Below, one piece after another: positions 10,851 to 20,972 of a DNA stretch of 46,788 nucleotides. Within the stretch, counting starts at the first letter, position 1. The number at the start of each line of letters is the position of its first letter. The position numbers and the translations under genes were made by a program. Source of the stretch: Cladosporium sp. IMV 00045. Its lineage: Eukaryota; Ascomycota; Dothideomycetes; Cladosporiales; Cladosporiaceae. The notes beneath the pieces were generated by a model. That model saw only the letters and a program-made list of their open reading frames with translations, made no database searches and had not been told where the DNA came from. The stretch is from NCBI GenBank assembly GCA_001931905.2, contig MSJI02000641.1:1-46788 (forward strand), read 5' to 3'.

Positions 10851-12497
10851 ATGGACCTCGGCTTGACAACTCCTGATGGCAAGACAGTCTATGGGTATCG
10901 CTTCAAATGCTGGACGAACCAATGGGATAACAAGGAAGGGAGCACAGTCTCGCAGTTCAGAAGCACCACTCTTTACTCCATTGATGCCTTCGATTGTGGG
11001 CCCGAGGCAGAGCCTCCGCCTGTCGAAGAAGATATTAACACCGCTCATCATAGGCATGTTCACAATCTCGTACTGAGCACTTTCAACGATCAATTCAAAC
11101 GATGCCGTGTCATCAGTGTTCGAATGAAACGTGGACAGAACGAAAAGCACTTCATGCGTTACTTCGAAAACGAGCTTCGCCAGTACGACTCCGACGACCT
11201 CGTCATCTTCTACTTCCATGGCAAGGCCGGTGGACAAGGGAAAGAATACACCTGGTATGTCCGCACCTTCAAACGAAGTGACATCACCTTCGCTGATCGA
11301 AAACAGGCACCTGCGAGGTCCTGGACCAAACAGCATTAATGCCTACGATTTCATCGCTCAAGTCAACAAATCGCAAGCCGACTGCCTCTTCCTTCTGGAC
11401 TGTTGGATCCCCACCAACTTCAAGGACGTCTGGGAGCGCAAGACCACATGACCGAGATAATCGCAGCAGGAGCAGAGATGCGCGACGTCGACGGCCGTCC
11501 CGTACGCGGAGAACAAAGCTTCACCGTCAACGTCTGCCGTGTCCTCCGCAGAATGGTCGACAAACCGTTTGGCCCAGAGCGGAGCAGCATCCCCCACCTT
11601 CTTGGAGCCGACCGCAAATTGGGCATGAGATGCGTGCGCATCTGGCTCAATACGCCGATCAGAAAACCTTACAAGGGCTGGGATGATAGGATTTGGCGAA
11701 TCTGCTTCCTGAAGGATGCAGTGCTGTCGGACTGTGGGCTGCAGTTCTACAAGTGTGAGATTCAAGGGCCGGATCAGCCAGATAATTCTTTTGGGCTGCC
11801 GGCAGATGGCGGAGCTAGGGGTCGCGGCAACAATGGCGGCAATGATGGCGGCAACGATGGCGGCAACGATGGTGGAAATTCTGGCGCGAAATATGGCGGG
11901 AATGATGATGGGAATGATAGCGGGATCGAAGACGATGACGACAATGACAACAACGGAGGTGGCAGCAACAACAACAACAACAATTATGGCGGAAATGATG
12001 ACGACGGCAATGGGGACGACAATGACGACGATGATGACACGTTCGGCGGCGGCCGCAGACTAGCCAGAATCGCTCAGTCAAACCACAATGGCTTTGGACG
12101 TGATAGCCAGGACGATCACGATATGGACCATGACACCAACAACCACTCCAAAAAGCGAACCCTCTCCGACTCTCTCAGAACCTCCAAAAGATCGAAGCAG
12201 GCTCATTACCCGACACCTCAGTCCGATCCCATCAAAGACGAAGACAGATCCGACGTCTCCATCAAACCAGAGGAACAAGACCACGAGCCTCGTCTTGAGC
12301 ACTCACGCTCACGCTCACGCTCAACCTCAACCTCGCCAGAAGTTGAGTACCTGGGATACAAACGCAGGTTCACGACCGGTCACAGCATGGAGAATGCGGT
12401 AGACCTCACGGACGACTTCGTTGACCTCACGCCTGATGATGGCCCACCTGCGGTCAATTACGACTTTCCGATCGATCCTGCACTGCTTGAGGAGTGA
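10851..12497 (+). CDS. Caspase-like fungal protein with low-complexity, SIM-bearing tail; frame broken or unusually spliced
   Basis: Exon 1 is 10851-11254; a clean 52-bp intron (11255-11306, GTATGT..AACAG) joins it in frame to exon 2. The N-terminal part resembles fungal caspase-fold (C14-like) proteins: a beta strand ending in a candidate catalytic His (IFYFHG, H123) and, later, a strand ending in a candidate Cys (FLLDCW, C167). The reading frame then hits TGA at 11449-11451. The rest of the family pattern (TEIIAAGAE.., then RGEQSFTVNVCRVLRRM) continues in the next frame to a stop at 12495-12497. Either one base is missing between about 11409 and 11450, or a 50-bp intron 11428-11477 (GTCTGG..GCAGAG, poor sites) restores the frame, giving 514 aa. 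The tail holds GGND repeats, Asn/Asp runs, a basic NLS-like segment (KKRTLSDSLRTSKRSK) and two VDLT motifs near the C-terminus. Confidence 0.6.
11835..11870 (+). repeat. 12-bp coding minisatellite (GGND)
   Basis: Three consecutive 12-bp units (GGCGGCAAYGAT) encode Gly-Gly-Asn-Asp. Degenerate copies and Asn/Asp-rich sequence continue to about 12040. Confidence 0.8.
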
Positions 12498-13805
12498 GTT
12501 TGCTGGATTCACTTTGGAGGATATATTTGAGGACCGATGTACTGACACTTTACAGGCCTCTGTTTATGCCGCAGGATTGAGGCCAGTCGCCGGTAGTGCG
12601 ATGGAATGGAATGGCCCTCCATTGCTGTGAATACATTGGGGTTCAATTTGGAGACTCTCTGTAGTAGAAGGACCTGCTTGAAACTCTACCGAGACGGTCG
12701 ATGAGTGGCTTAGGACGTTGAGACATGACGATGACCAGGCCGCGATCGTGTAGCACTTGCAATGGTAGAAGAATGGATCGAGTACCAGTTGATTGATCGA
12801 TCGAGGCTTCTCACATTTGGCGATTGGGGAGAGTATAGCTACTTGAAAGATCATACGATATCTCCCCAACGTGCGCGTTTCTCTGGCGATTCAGTGGCAA
12901 TTTCCTTCTACATGCATGATGATGCGCACCGTTTGTCTCTCAGCGGCATGTCATCGATTTTGACATGCTGTGCCTGATGGTATGAGCACAGAATGGGGCG
13001 ATTCCATGCTAGACAAATTGTCTTTGCAGCGAAACTACTGTGTCTCACATCAGATGTCTATCTCAGACGGCTATTCCAAAACGCAGGCATGCTCCACCTG
13101 TGGAACCTTATTATAGCCCTGCGGCCAGAACTTTTACGGTGATTGGCTCAAGATTTCTTCCGGTGCCATTCCCTGCCATTTTGCTACATCCAATGATTAT
13201 TGCATCTTCGACTTCGACTTCGCATCTTTTTCTACAGGCCCCTCTTACGAATGCACGCAAGTGCCTGAGCAGACTCACGAAAAATTAGGGACCTTGCAGC
13301 TGTTGACAGCCGGCCTGGGCGTTGACGCGTTTGTCGCATGCACACATAACCATCTCATCCCTTCCAGGCCAGTCACGGGAGCCGTAATCCGATCTGCAAG
13401 CAGCCTCACCATCTGCACCCTCACGGCTGCCACTGATCACTTTGCGACGAAGAAGTTTTCGCTCAGTGAACCTGTCTATTTTAAAGTGCGTTAGATAAGC
13501 AAGGAAGGCACGTTCCTCCTTCGCGCGCGACAAGGGTCCTTCCATGGTTTGGCGACAAACAACGACGCCACAATGCTCAAAGCCAGCCTTGCACTTCACC
13601 AGCCTTGCAACAACTACCGTCACTTCGCCTTCATTTGAGCACAACTTCTGGTCTGATAATCGCCTCACTGGAAAAGAGACGCTACCGTCTGAAATGCGCT
13701 TCACTTGATCCTTCGCGACTCCCCACAAGCTTTGTCTCGCGCGCAAACACGGTGTCTGTGGCACACAAAGACACAACACCAACCTAACCTGCGAAGGACG
13801 CAAAG
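12498..13805. other. Intergenic region, no gene seen
   Basis: 1.3 kb between two plus-strand genes. A 197-aa minus-strand open frame (13285-13878) overlaps the start of the next gene and has no recognisable domain, so I treat it as chance. The last 300 bp are probably promoter and leader of the JmjC-like gene. Confidence 0.5.
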
Positions 13806-15668
13806 ATGGCAAACAAAAATGTAGCTTCTGCGACAGGAGACATGTCGCATGTCTTGCCAACCTCACCAGAAGCGGCATTCCAAGACTCCACCACCGACAA
13901 AGAAAACATGCAGTCTTTCTATCCCACGCTGGCCGACCGCATCAAAAGTCGCAGTCGTCGAGTGGCATCCCAACAACAGCAGCATCAGCAGCCGCCGCCG
14001 CCGCCGCCGCAGCAGCAGCAGCAGCAGACCGGTCCTGCCCCAATGCCGAAGCCAAAGCAGGTCGACAAGGCGACTGCACAATCAACTTATAAAATCATCA
14101 AAAGAAAATCCGAAGGACCACCAGATGAGCTTCCTGCTCCTCGGCGTCGCAAATATTCGTCAAACGAAGCTGGCGAGAGGAAGGTCACTGCCACGTCTAC
14201 CGAGAGCAAGGCCACGCAGACTGATATGCCGACGGCTCGTCACTCGAACGACATTCCGAATCCGAAGATTAATGTCGCGACACAAACTCAGGCGACAGGG
14301 GCCACATGTGTGGAGAGCAAATCCACCCAGGCTGATTTCCCGGTCGCACTTCAACCGGCAGACGTCCCAAAGGTCAATGCGACGACGCAAACCTTGGTGA
14401 TAGAGGTCACATCTGCGCACAGCAAATCCACTCAGGCTGATTTGCCCGTGGCACGACGACCGGAAGACGTGCCAAACGTCAATGCCACAACAGCAGCCAC
14501 AGTGACAGAGCCTACCTCTACGGAAAGCAATTCCACTCGAGCTGATATAGCTGCCCTGCCACCTCAAGACATTCGCCCAACCAACGACACCGCATTCAAT
14601 CAAGACTTCGTGGCTCAGATGATCAAGGCTCTCAGGAGTCGGGTGAAGCCACATGCCAAGATGTTTGGAGATCGCCAAAACTCATCAATTCTCCATCTAC
14701 TAGAAAATGCCGGCGCCGCTAATGACAGTGAAATGCTCTTCATGTCGGGCGCTGAGGCAGCAGCAAAGCTTGCGACTGGGGTCTTTCACAACGGTCCTAT
14801 TCTCACGGAAGGCCAGCAGCCTTTGCCACTCCAAAATATCGAACACTTCCTCGGAGAGCACTATGATGATGACATGAATGTTTTCATCCAAGATCCAAGC
14901 GTTAAAATCGCTGGTGGCGCACTTTTCGCTAGAGAGGTGACGATCGGAGCTGTCAAAAGGCGTCTCTTGGTGGGCAAGTCGAAGGGACGGCCGTGGAATT
15001 GTCTTGAGCTCGCCACTCATGTCGAAGATGGCCTGCGTCCGGCGTTTCTTTCTGGAGAGGACTCACGCTTGTTGACCAAGGTGAAGATTGAACAAGACCA
15101 GTCATATGCAGGCCGTCGCAGCTTTCCCCAGGGTTACAAGGAGGTGGAGAAGTGGGCTTTGTTGGCTGAATCGGGCGCTCTCACTGAACCGCATCAAGAC
15201 AGTCATGGCTACAGCACCTACATCACGATCAATCAAGGTACTGTCGGTTTTGGATGGCTGTCATATCCCAGCGACCAAGAGAGGAGACAATGGATAGCGA
15301 ATCCCAGCAGCAGCAGCGTGGCAGCAGATCGCTTTCGCTACGTGGTCATGCGACCTGGCCAGACAGTCTTCTTCCCTGCTGGTACGATCCATTTCGTCTT
15401 CCGCCTACCTTCAGCAGGGCACACTCTGGCTTTCGGTGGACACGTGCTGCGGTGCTCCAACATTGTTCACTGGGTCAAGTGTTTGCTAGAGGAGAAAGCG
15501 AATACAAACATTACGAATGAAGACCTGACATCTTCGGCGCCTGGTTATCTCGATCGCGTGGAGAAGTTCGTCACGCAGGCTCAGAAGAATGGTACCACCG
15601 ACAAATGGGGCGGCGCGAATGCCGTAGAGGAGTTCTTGCGACTCAAGGCGCAATTCATGGCGACATGA
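13806..15668 (+). CDS. JmjC-like (cupin) protein with N-terminal TQT repeat array
   Basis: 620-aa intronless ORF. Residues 1-130 are disordered, with Gln/Pro runs (56-75) and basic clusters (KRK, RRRK). Residues 133-250 hold about 3.3 copies of a 35-37-aa repeat with TQT/TQA cores. Residues about 265-620 are folded. Within them, residues 450-550 look like a JmjC domain: EPHQDSHG gives a candidate Fe(II) HxD pair (H463, D465), and MRPGQTVFFPAGTIHFVFRL supplies the distal His (H529) in the typical JmjC 'PxGxxH' context. Known JmjC enzymes are Fe(II)/2-oxoglutarate oxygenases that hydroxylate or demethylate proteins. No histone-reader domain is visible, so the substrate is unknown. Loss of activity cannot be excluded without locating the 2-oxoglutarate-binding residues. 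Confidence 0.8.
   Translation: MANKNVASATGDMSHVLPTSPEAAFQDSTTDKENMQSFYPTLADRIKSRSRRVASQQQQHQQPPPPPPQQQQQQTGPAPMPKPKQVDKATAQSTYKIIKRKSEGPPDELPAPRRRKYSSNEAGERKVTATSTESKATQTDMPTARHSNDIPNPKINVATQTQATGATCVESKSTQADFPVALQPADVPKVNATTQTLVIEVTSAHSKSTQADLPVARRPEDVPNVNATTAATVTEPTSTESNSTRADIAALPPQDIRPTNDTAFNQDFVAQMIKALRSRVKPHAKMFGDRQNSSILHLLENAGAANDSEMLFMSGAEAAAKLATGVFHNGPILTEGQQPLPLQNIEHFLGEHYDDDMNVFIQDPSVKIAGGALFAREVTIGAVKRRLLVGKSKGRPWNCLELATHVEDGLRPAFLSGEDSRLLTKVKIEQDQSYAGRRSFPQGYKEVEKWALLAESGALTEPHQDSHGYSTYITINQGTVGFGWLSYPSDQERRQWIANPSSSSVAADRFRYVVMRPGQTVFFPAGTIHFVFRLPSAGHTLAFGGHVLRCSNIVHWVKCLLEEKANTNITNEDLTSSAPGYLDRVEKFVTQAQKNGTTDKWGGANAVEEFLRLKAQFMAT
14202..14555 (+). repeat. 35-37-aa coding repeat array
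   Basis: Units start at about 14202, 14313, 14418 and 14523 (the last partial). Consensus features are (E/H)SKxTQxDxPVA, then P.DVP..NATTQT. They encode candidate LC8-type motifs KATQTD, VATQTQ, KSTQAD, ATTQTL and KSTQAD. The last unit has decayed to NSTRAD. Confidence 0.85.
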
Positions 15669-16354
15669 ACAGCTACCTGTGTGTTTGTGAAGGAAATGTA
15701 CGAGTATAACGAGATCACGAGAATATGACTGCGTTAATGTTGAGCGGAGAAAATTGGCCCGGACATAGCAAATCTGAAATCCGGGCTTCAACTTTCGATC
15801 GGCGGAGGCGGACAGTCGGAACACACCGAGAAGACATCATCGATGGAAGATGATGCTAATACTGTACGATAGTGTCTAAACCAGCATGACAGAACAAGAC
15901 TTACACTTCTAACTTGTGCACAATTGGCGCAGGTGATTATTATTCTCACATTCGTGTCTTATGCAAGGCGGCCGATGCGGCCGCTTTCGTCCGCTTAGCT
16001 CCTGTCTTAACACCTCATGCTTACTGTGACTTCACCCTTCCTTCCACACTTTATACAGATCAATGCACTATCATGCATTGATTCCGTGACATTGCTGAGT
16101 AAGTAAGGCATGCGCCTGCGGAGCTAAGCATGGAGAATGCATTAAAAGCACATGCCTGGTCCATTGAGGCATCACGTCAGGTCATCACGATCTTTGCTTG
16201 ACAGATCATGTATAAGTACCTCCCACGACCAACACAGATTCGCATTCTGCCATCCATTCCCCTGCCTCTTTCGAACCACTCTTTTCCACACCATCATCAA
16301 GCTCGCACATTCACCCAACCACCATCACCCACCTCCACCAACAACAAGCCCACC
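15669..16354. other. Intergenic / SDR promoter
   Basis: 686 bp. It contains a small GCGGCC-containing palindromic patch near 15968-15983 and a TATAAG at 16211-16216, 140 bp before the SDR ATG. No gene is seen. Confidence 0.5.
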
Positions 16355-17459
16355 ATGTCCCGCTACGCCGCCTCCCACGCCAACCCCAAAGGGCCGGGCG
16401 ACGCCCGCCCAACCGCCCTCCAAATCGTCTCGGACGAAGGCCTCACAGGCAAACTGACGGACAAAACCTTCCTTGTCACGGGCGTCTCGTCCGGCATCGG
16501 CATCGAAACTCTCCGGGCTTTCTACGCCACAGGCGCACATGTCATCGGCACAGTGCGGAATCTGGAGAAGGGAAAGAAAGTCGTCGAGGAGATTGAGCGC
16601 GAGACGCCGTCGGAGGGTCTCATCAGTCTTGTCGTGATCGACCACGAGAGTTTGGAGAGCGTGAGGAAGGGAGCGGAGGAGGTGAAAGGGTTAACTGACA
16701 AGTTGAATGTGGCGGTTTTTAATGCTGGGTATGTCTTCCCCCCATCCTCTCTACCTCATCTCACCAATTCAACCCCCCAAACAAACCCAACCATCATCCG
16801 CTAACACCCCAAAAAGCGTAATGGCCACCCCCTTCGCCCTCACGCCCGACTCGCACGAAACGCAATTCCAAACCAACCACCTCTCGCACTTCCTGCTCCT
16901 CCACCTCCTTCTTCCCCTCCTTCTCTCCTCCCCACCCTCCCGCGTAATCTCCGTCTCCTCAATCGGCCACCGCACCGCCCCGACCCGCGCCCTCCCCTCC
17001 TCCGACTACAACTTCACCATCTCCCCCGCCTACACACCTTGGACGGCGTACGGCCAAGCCAAAACAGCCAACATCCACCTCGCCAACAGCATAACCCGAC
17101 ACTACTCCTCACGCGGCCTCACGGCGCTGAGTCTGCACCCCGGCGGCATCGCGACGGGCTTGCAGGTGCATGTTGACGAAGCGATGAAGGCTTCCTGGGC
17201 GGCCGACGAGAGTGTGGCGAATTACATGAAGAGCCCGGCGCAGGGCGCTGCGACGAGTGTTTACGCTGCGCTGGGCAAGGAGTGGGAGGGGAAAGGGCCG
17301 CTTTATCTCGCCGACTGTGCGGCGCAGGGACCTTTCAAGGGTGGCGAGGCGTTGGGGACGGGCGATGAGGGGTTCGCGGAGTGGGCTTTTGATGAGGAGG
17401 CTGAGGAGAAGCTGTGGAGGGATTCGGCGAAGTTGGTGGGCGTGGAGCTGGTTGAGTGA
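16355..17459 (+). CDS. Short-chain dehydrogenase/reductase (SDR)
   Basis: NAD(P)-dependent oxidoreductase of the classical/retinol-dehydrogenase-like SDR group. Exons 16355-16728 and 16817-17459 flank an 88-bp intron (GTATGT..AAAAAG, CTAAC branch site at its end). They join within the NAG motif to give 338 aa. Visible motifs: cofactor loop TGVSSGIG, NAGV after the fourth strand, active-site Ser in SVSSIGHR, catalytic YGQAK (YxxxK), and HPGG downstream. An in-frame ATG at 16208 would add 49 residues but overlaps the TATA-like sequence, so I prefer 16355. The substrate cannot be read from sequence. The second exon is extremely C-rich at its start, unlike its neighbours. No biosynthetic partner genes are adjacent. 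Confidence 0.9.
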
Positions 17460-18730
17460 GTGATTGAGGTATGTGCATTTGACTGGCTTGTCGAAGGGCG
17501 AGCTAGAATGCGATTTGGGAGAGAGAACGAGCGGCGGCGAAGATTTCAGTAGCAAAGAAAACGTGAGTGTGATGTATTAGCCGAGCGGTATTCTCTCGAT
17601 ACTCAACCAAATCCCATCCCATCCCATCCCGTTCACTAAGACCACTCCAAATCCACAATTCCGATGATTTTCCAGCCAAGCTCGACTCATCGAGAGGGCG
17701 AGATCAAACTCCATCGCACCGCACAATTCGCTCATGGCGTTTGCAGAACGATTGCAAAACCCGCACATCGATAAGACTGCAGAGAGCAAATCCATCGCCA
17801 ACGTCAACTCCGAACCACCCATCCTCCCTTTCTCGCACCGCGCCAGAACAAGAACAAGCAACATCGAAGAAAGGAAAAAGCCTGGATATCGGATAATTCC
17901 CATCCGTCCCTTGAGCCTCATTCTTCTCGAACCCTCGAAGGCACCTCCATTCGGCAGCTTTGCGGAATCCAGCGCCTAAAACAGCCGAGCTGTTCCTTTT
18001 CTGGCATGAGACAGGCAGAAGCTGCAAAAGGACGGAAGAAAACTTCCTCAGCGCGCGAAGCGTGAGATAACTTGAGCAGAACCCCGGGCGATTCGAGGGG
18101 CGGACGGATGGGATAGCGGATTCCGGGGTGGATGGTTGAAGTGAGCCAGGGAGGTCTTGCGGTTGGGTGGTTGGGGGGTCATGGTGGTGGTGCGGGTGGT
18201 GGTGGTCGAGTCTGGTGTTGGTGGGAGGGTTGGTTGACGAGGTTGGATCTGTTGTTGGATGTTGAATGTTGGATGTTGGATGTTGGATGTTGGATGTTGG
18301 ATGTTGGATGTTGATCTGATGTCTGCTTTGTCGATGTTCGACGGTGTGGTAGATATAAATGGGTGACTGTTGTGCGTATGCTGTGTTTTGCTTGGATATT
18401 TGATTTGGATGGGGAAAAAGAGAGAGGGGAGAAGACATGGTATTTACCTTTTGAAGGAGTCTTGTTTACCTTACTGCGATGGGTGGCAAGTGTCAGTGAG
18501 GTTTTGTGCGGCAATCATCATCTGCGTAGGAAAGGAATGGTCATTTGGGGAAGTGCAACAGATCATCAAAATTGGCAGGCCTGACACTGCTGCACTTGCG
18601 CTGAGTAGTCGTTTAGACCTGTGTATCATTCATTCGTGTTCTTGCATGACTGTGTACTTCGTAATCGTGGAAAAAAGAGAAGATTTATGGCGCCACAAAA
18701 GAGCGCCCCCCTTCTCAAGTGTTGCCTGGT
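17460..18730. other. Intergenic region between convergent genes, with minisatellite
   Basis: 1.27 kb between the 3' ends of the SDR gene (plus) and the 18.7-20.35 kb gene (minus). A 244-aa minus-strand open frame (17704-18438) is largely translated from G/T-rich repeats and has no domain. I see no convincing gene. Confidence 0.5.
18254..18313. repeat. 7-bp minisatellite (GTTGGAT)n
   Basis: Eight contiguous copies of GTTGGAT (the second reads GTTGAAT) plus a partial unit. A GGTGGT-rich patch precedes it at about 18182-18206. It is a candidate for length variation between strains. Confidence 0.9.
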
Positions 18731-20350
18731 TCACAACAGCTGGACAGCAGGGAAAAATCTAGGCCCCGCGTACCCTTTCGCGACAACACTCTGCACGTCA
18801 ACATTACTTCTGCCAGCCCAAAGTTTCAGAAGGATATACCTCCCGCTAACAGGCGGATCGAACTTGATGGCGACCCGTGGTTTGCCACGCTTGATGTAGA
18901 ATCTGGCAGCGGTCACATTCGGATCATCGATACCAGGCGGAGGCGGGATTCTTGATGTGCGCTTATTGTGGCCGCTTCGTGTAGGTGGTTCAGGTCGAGT
19001 ATCATCCGGCGAAGGACTGTCGAAATCGCGCGCGCGAGCCAGCAATGCTTCCGTTCTGCTCGCGCTTCCTGGAAGCGGCCAAGCACTCTCTCTACCTCCG
19101 CGGCTTTCATCGAAGACGGTATTCTCCATGGCGATATCATTGAGCCAGTGGTGTGGGTCGTTTCTTCGGGACATTCGCCTCATTCGTTGGAGGCGGTAGT
19201 CTAGGACTTCCTGAGGAGAGGTCTCTTCGGGACCAGGCTCTTCATCACTTAACAGTGTGAAAGGCATGCTGTTGTCTGGGGGATTCTGCATGGGATCCGG
19301 AGGAGGGGATGGAATATCGCAGTGCGTTTCGGGGTCTGTTTGTCTGAGATAGTCGGCTCCGTAATAAGGCTCATCGTCCACTGGAGGTTCCCAATCCTGT
19401 GGGAATGGTGATAAACTCCTGTTCGCTGCCGCCGCGATTTCAGGATCTCTCAAAGCGTCGGAGAACGAAATTCGTTCTGGCGATGCTTGCACATCGCGAT
19501 GACGACCGTAGATGTAGGGTGGCTCGTGTATTCCCGCCCGGCGGGCATGATAAGGAGGGTCTTGGTATTTTTGTAAATCCATCATGTCCATCGCGACATA
19601 GGCCAGGCCGCCTCGTACACTGTATCTTTGTCAGCCTTGATCTCGGGAATATCTTACACGGGAATACTCACGGAGCTGTGAAGCCATGCTCTGGGCCAAC
19701 GATATGTAGTTTCTCCAAACAGAAAGGCGTCTTGTCGGCGTGCCTGAGCAGAATGCTCGCACTAGCCCTTTCCGAGCAGTATACACTCTTATCCAGTTTG
19801 AGTATATTGCTCTCGCCTAGGGAGATGCCGGGATTCCTGGGATCCTTGTGCTCGCCTCCATCATTGCTGACAATCTCCATACGTAACCTCCCTGACTCGA
19901 CCTGACCATAGTAGCCGTACTTGATCGGCGCTTTCACAGCGGGAGGCGAGTCTGCATTCAACTTCTTCCGCTTTGGGCGTCTCTCGGGTGCCTCGTCTGT
20001 CTGTTCCTCTGCGGTTCCATCCTCGGGCCAGGAAGATTCTCGGAGGCGACGACGGGTCCTACGGAGGAAGCTCATGCTGGTGTTTCGCGGGGAGTCTATT
20101 GCTGGGCTGAAAGCAGCTCTCGAGTCGCGTGACGCATCGCGGGCTAGGTCATTGGTGTTTCGAAGGGCACGTCGGAGGCGAGAATGGCGGTCTGGGTATG
20201 GAGAGGAGGTGTCGGAGCTGGCGGGAGGGTCGTCGAAAGTGGCCGTCTACAGCAGTGTTGGTGTCAGCACGTGCGGGGAGTTTAAGGTAGACGGGTGCAT
20301 GCGCATGTGATACCTACCCTGAGTGACGATAGAGGGCGGGAGTCGGGCAT
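18731..20350 (-). CDS. Conserved fungal protein of unknown function
   Basis: Three exons: 20318-20350 (33 nt), 19672-20246 and 18731-19619. The introns are 20247-20317 (71 bp, GTAGGT..TGTAG) and 19620-19671 (52 bp, GTGAGT..TACAG). They join in frame to 498 aa. The N-terminal 130 residues are Arg/Ser-rich and disordered, with a KRKK basic patch. A structured block follows (about 140-215: KYGYYGQVESG, YCSERASASILLRH, TPFCLEKLHIVGP). After a long acidic, Pro-rich linker comes a second block at the C-terminus (ARFYIKRGKPRVAIKFDPP, RYILLKLWAG, VDVQSVVAKGYAG). The two blocks look like halves of one beta-sandwich split by a disordered insert, as in galactose-binding-like folds; that is inference. 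It shares a 622-bp divergent promoter region with aos1. Confidence 0.8.
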
Positions 20351-20972
20351 GGTAAGTGTCGTCGGCCCAGCGAGGGAATTGGGGGACAATAATGGATGGA
20401 GCAGATCCGGGTGGTGGATATCATGAAGCGGTGGGACGTCTGGGTGTCATTGGATATGGGGAGATGCAGTTGTTACTGTCAGGCTATGTGCATATGCATG
20501 GGTGTGGATGTTGGTGGGGGAAGTGCACTCAGATGGAGTCGCAGTAGTCCCGTACTGTTCACTAGTGGGAGAGAGAGAAAGCCAGGCGTGAGCGATGACG
20601 AATGAACGAAGCCACGCCCTTCAAGATATCGATAAAGTGATTTGACTTTTGACGGCATATTTCACGGCAGAATGACTATCGCAGTCGGGCTGCAAACCCC
20701 TACATGATCGGCATCGTCGAATATCTCACGTGCTCAACACATTATATCCCCCTTGACCGTTCACTTCCCTTCATTTCACTCCCGTCAGGTGATTGATCCA
20801 AAACCACCTACTGCATCTCCCTGAGGCTGGTGAATTCCCTCGGCTTTCGCCACGCCATCATCCAACGCATCGACACCTGCATTGCGCGCATCAAACCACG
20901 ATCCTTACACCAACATCAATACCTGCTTACCGCTGTCATTCCTCAAAGAAAGTTATTTCAAGCCCAGCCAAC
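20351..20972. promoter_or_regulatory. Divergent promoter region: 18.7 kb gene / aos1
   Basis: 622 bp between two start codons pointing outward. No defined motif was assigned. A pyrimidine-rich leader precedes the aos1 ATG. Confidence 0.5.

Noticed and set aside
13285..13878. 197-aa minus-strand open frame
   Set aside because: It overlaps the start and leader of the JmjC-like gene on the other strand, has no recognisable domain and an irregular composition; likely a chance open frame.
15961..15990. GCGGCC-containing palindrome as a regulatory site or terminator
   Set aside because: Too short and not near an appropriate start site to assign a function.
16208..16354. Upstream in-frame ATG for the SDR gene
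   Set aside because: It overlaps a TATAAG element and adds 49 low-complexity residues; the ATG at 16355 fits the SDR N-terminus better.
17704..18438. 244-aa minus-strand open frame
   Set aside because: Much of it is translated minisatellite and GGT-rich repeat, with no domain or splice support.
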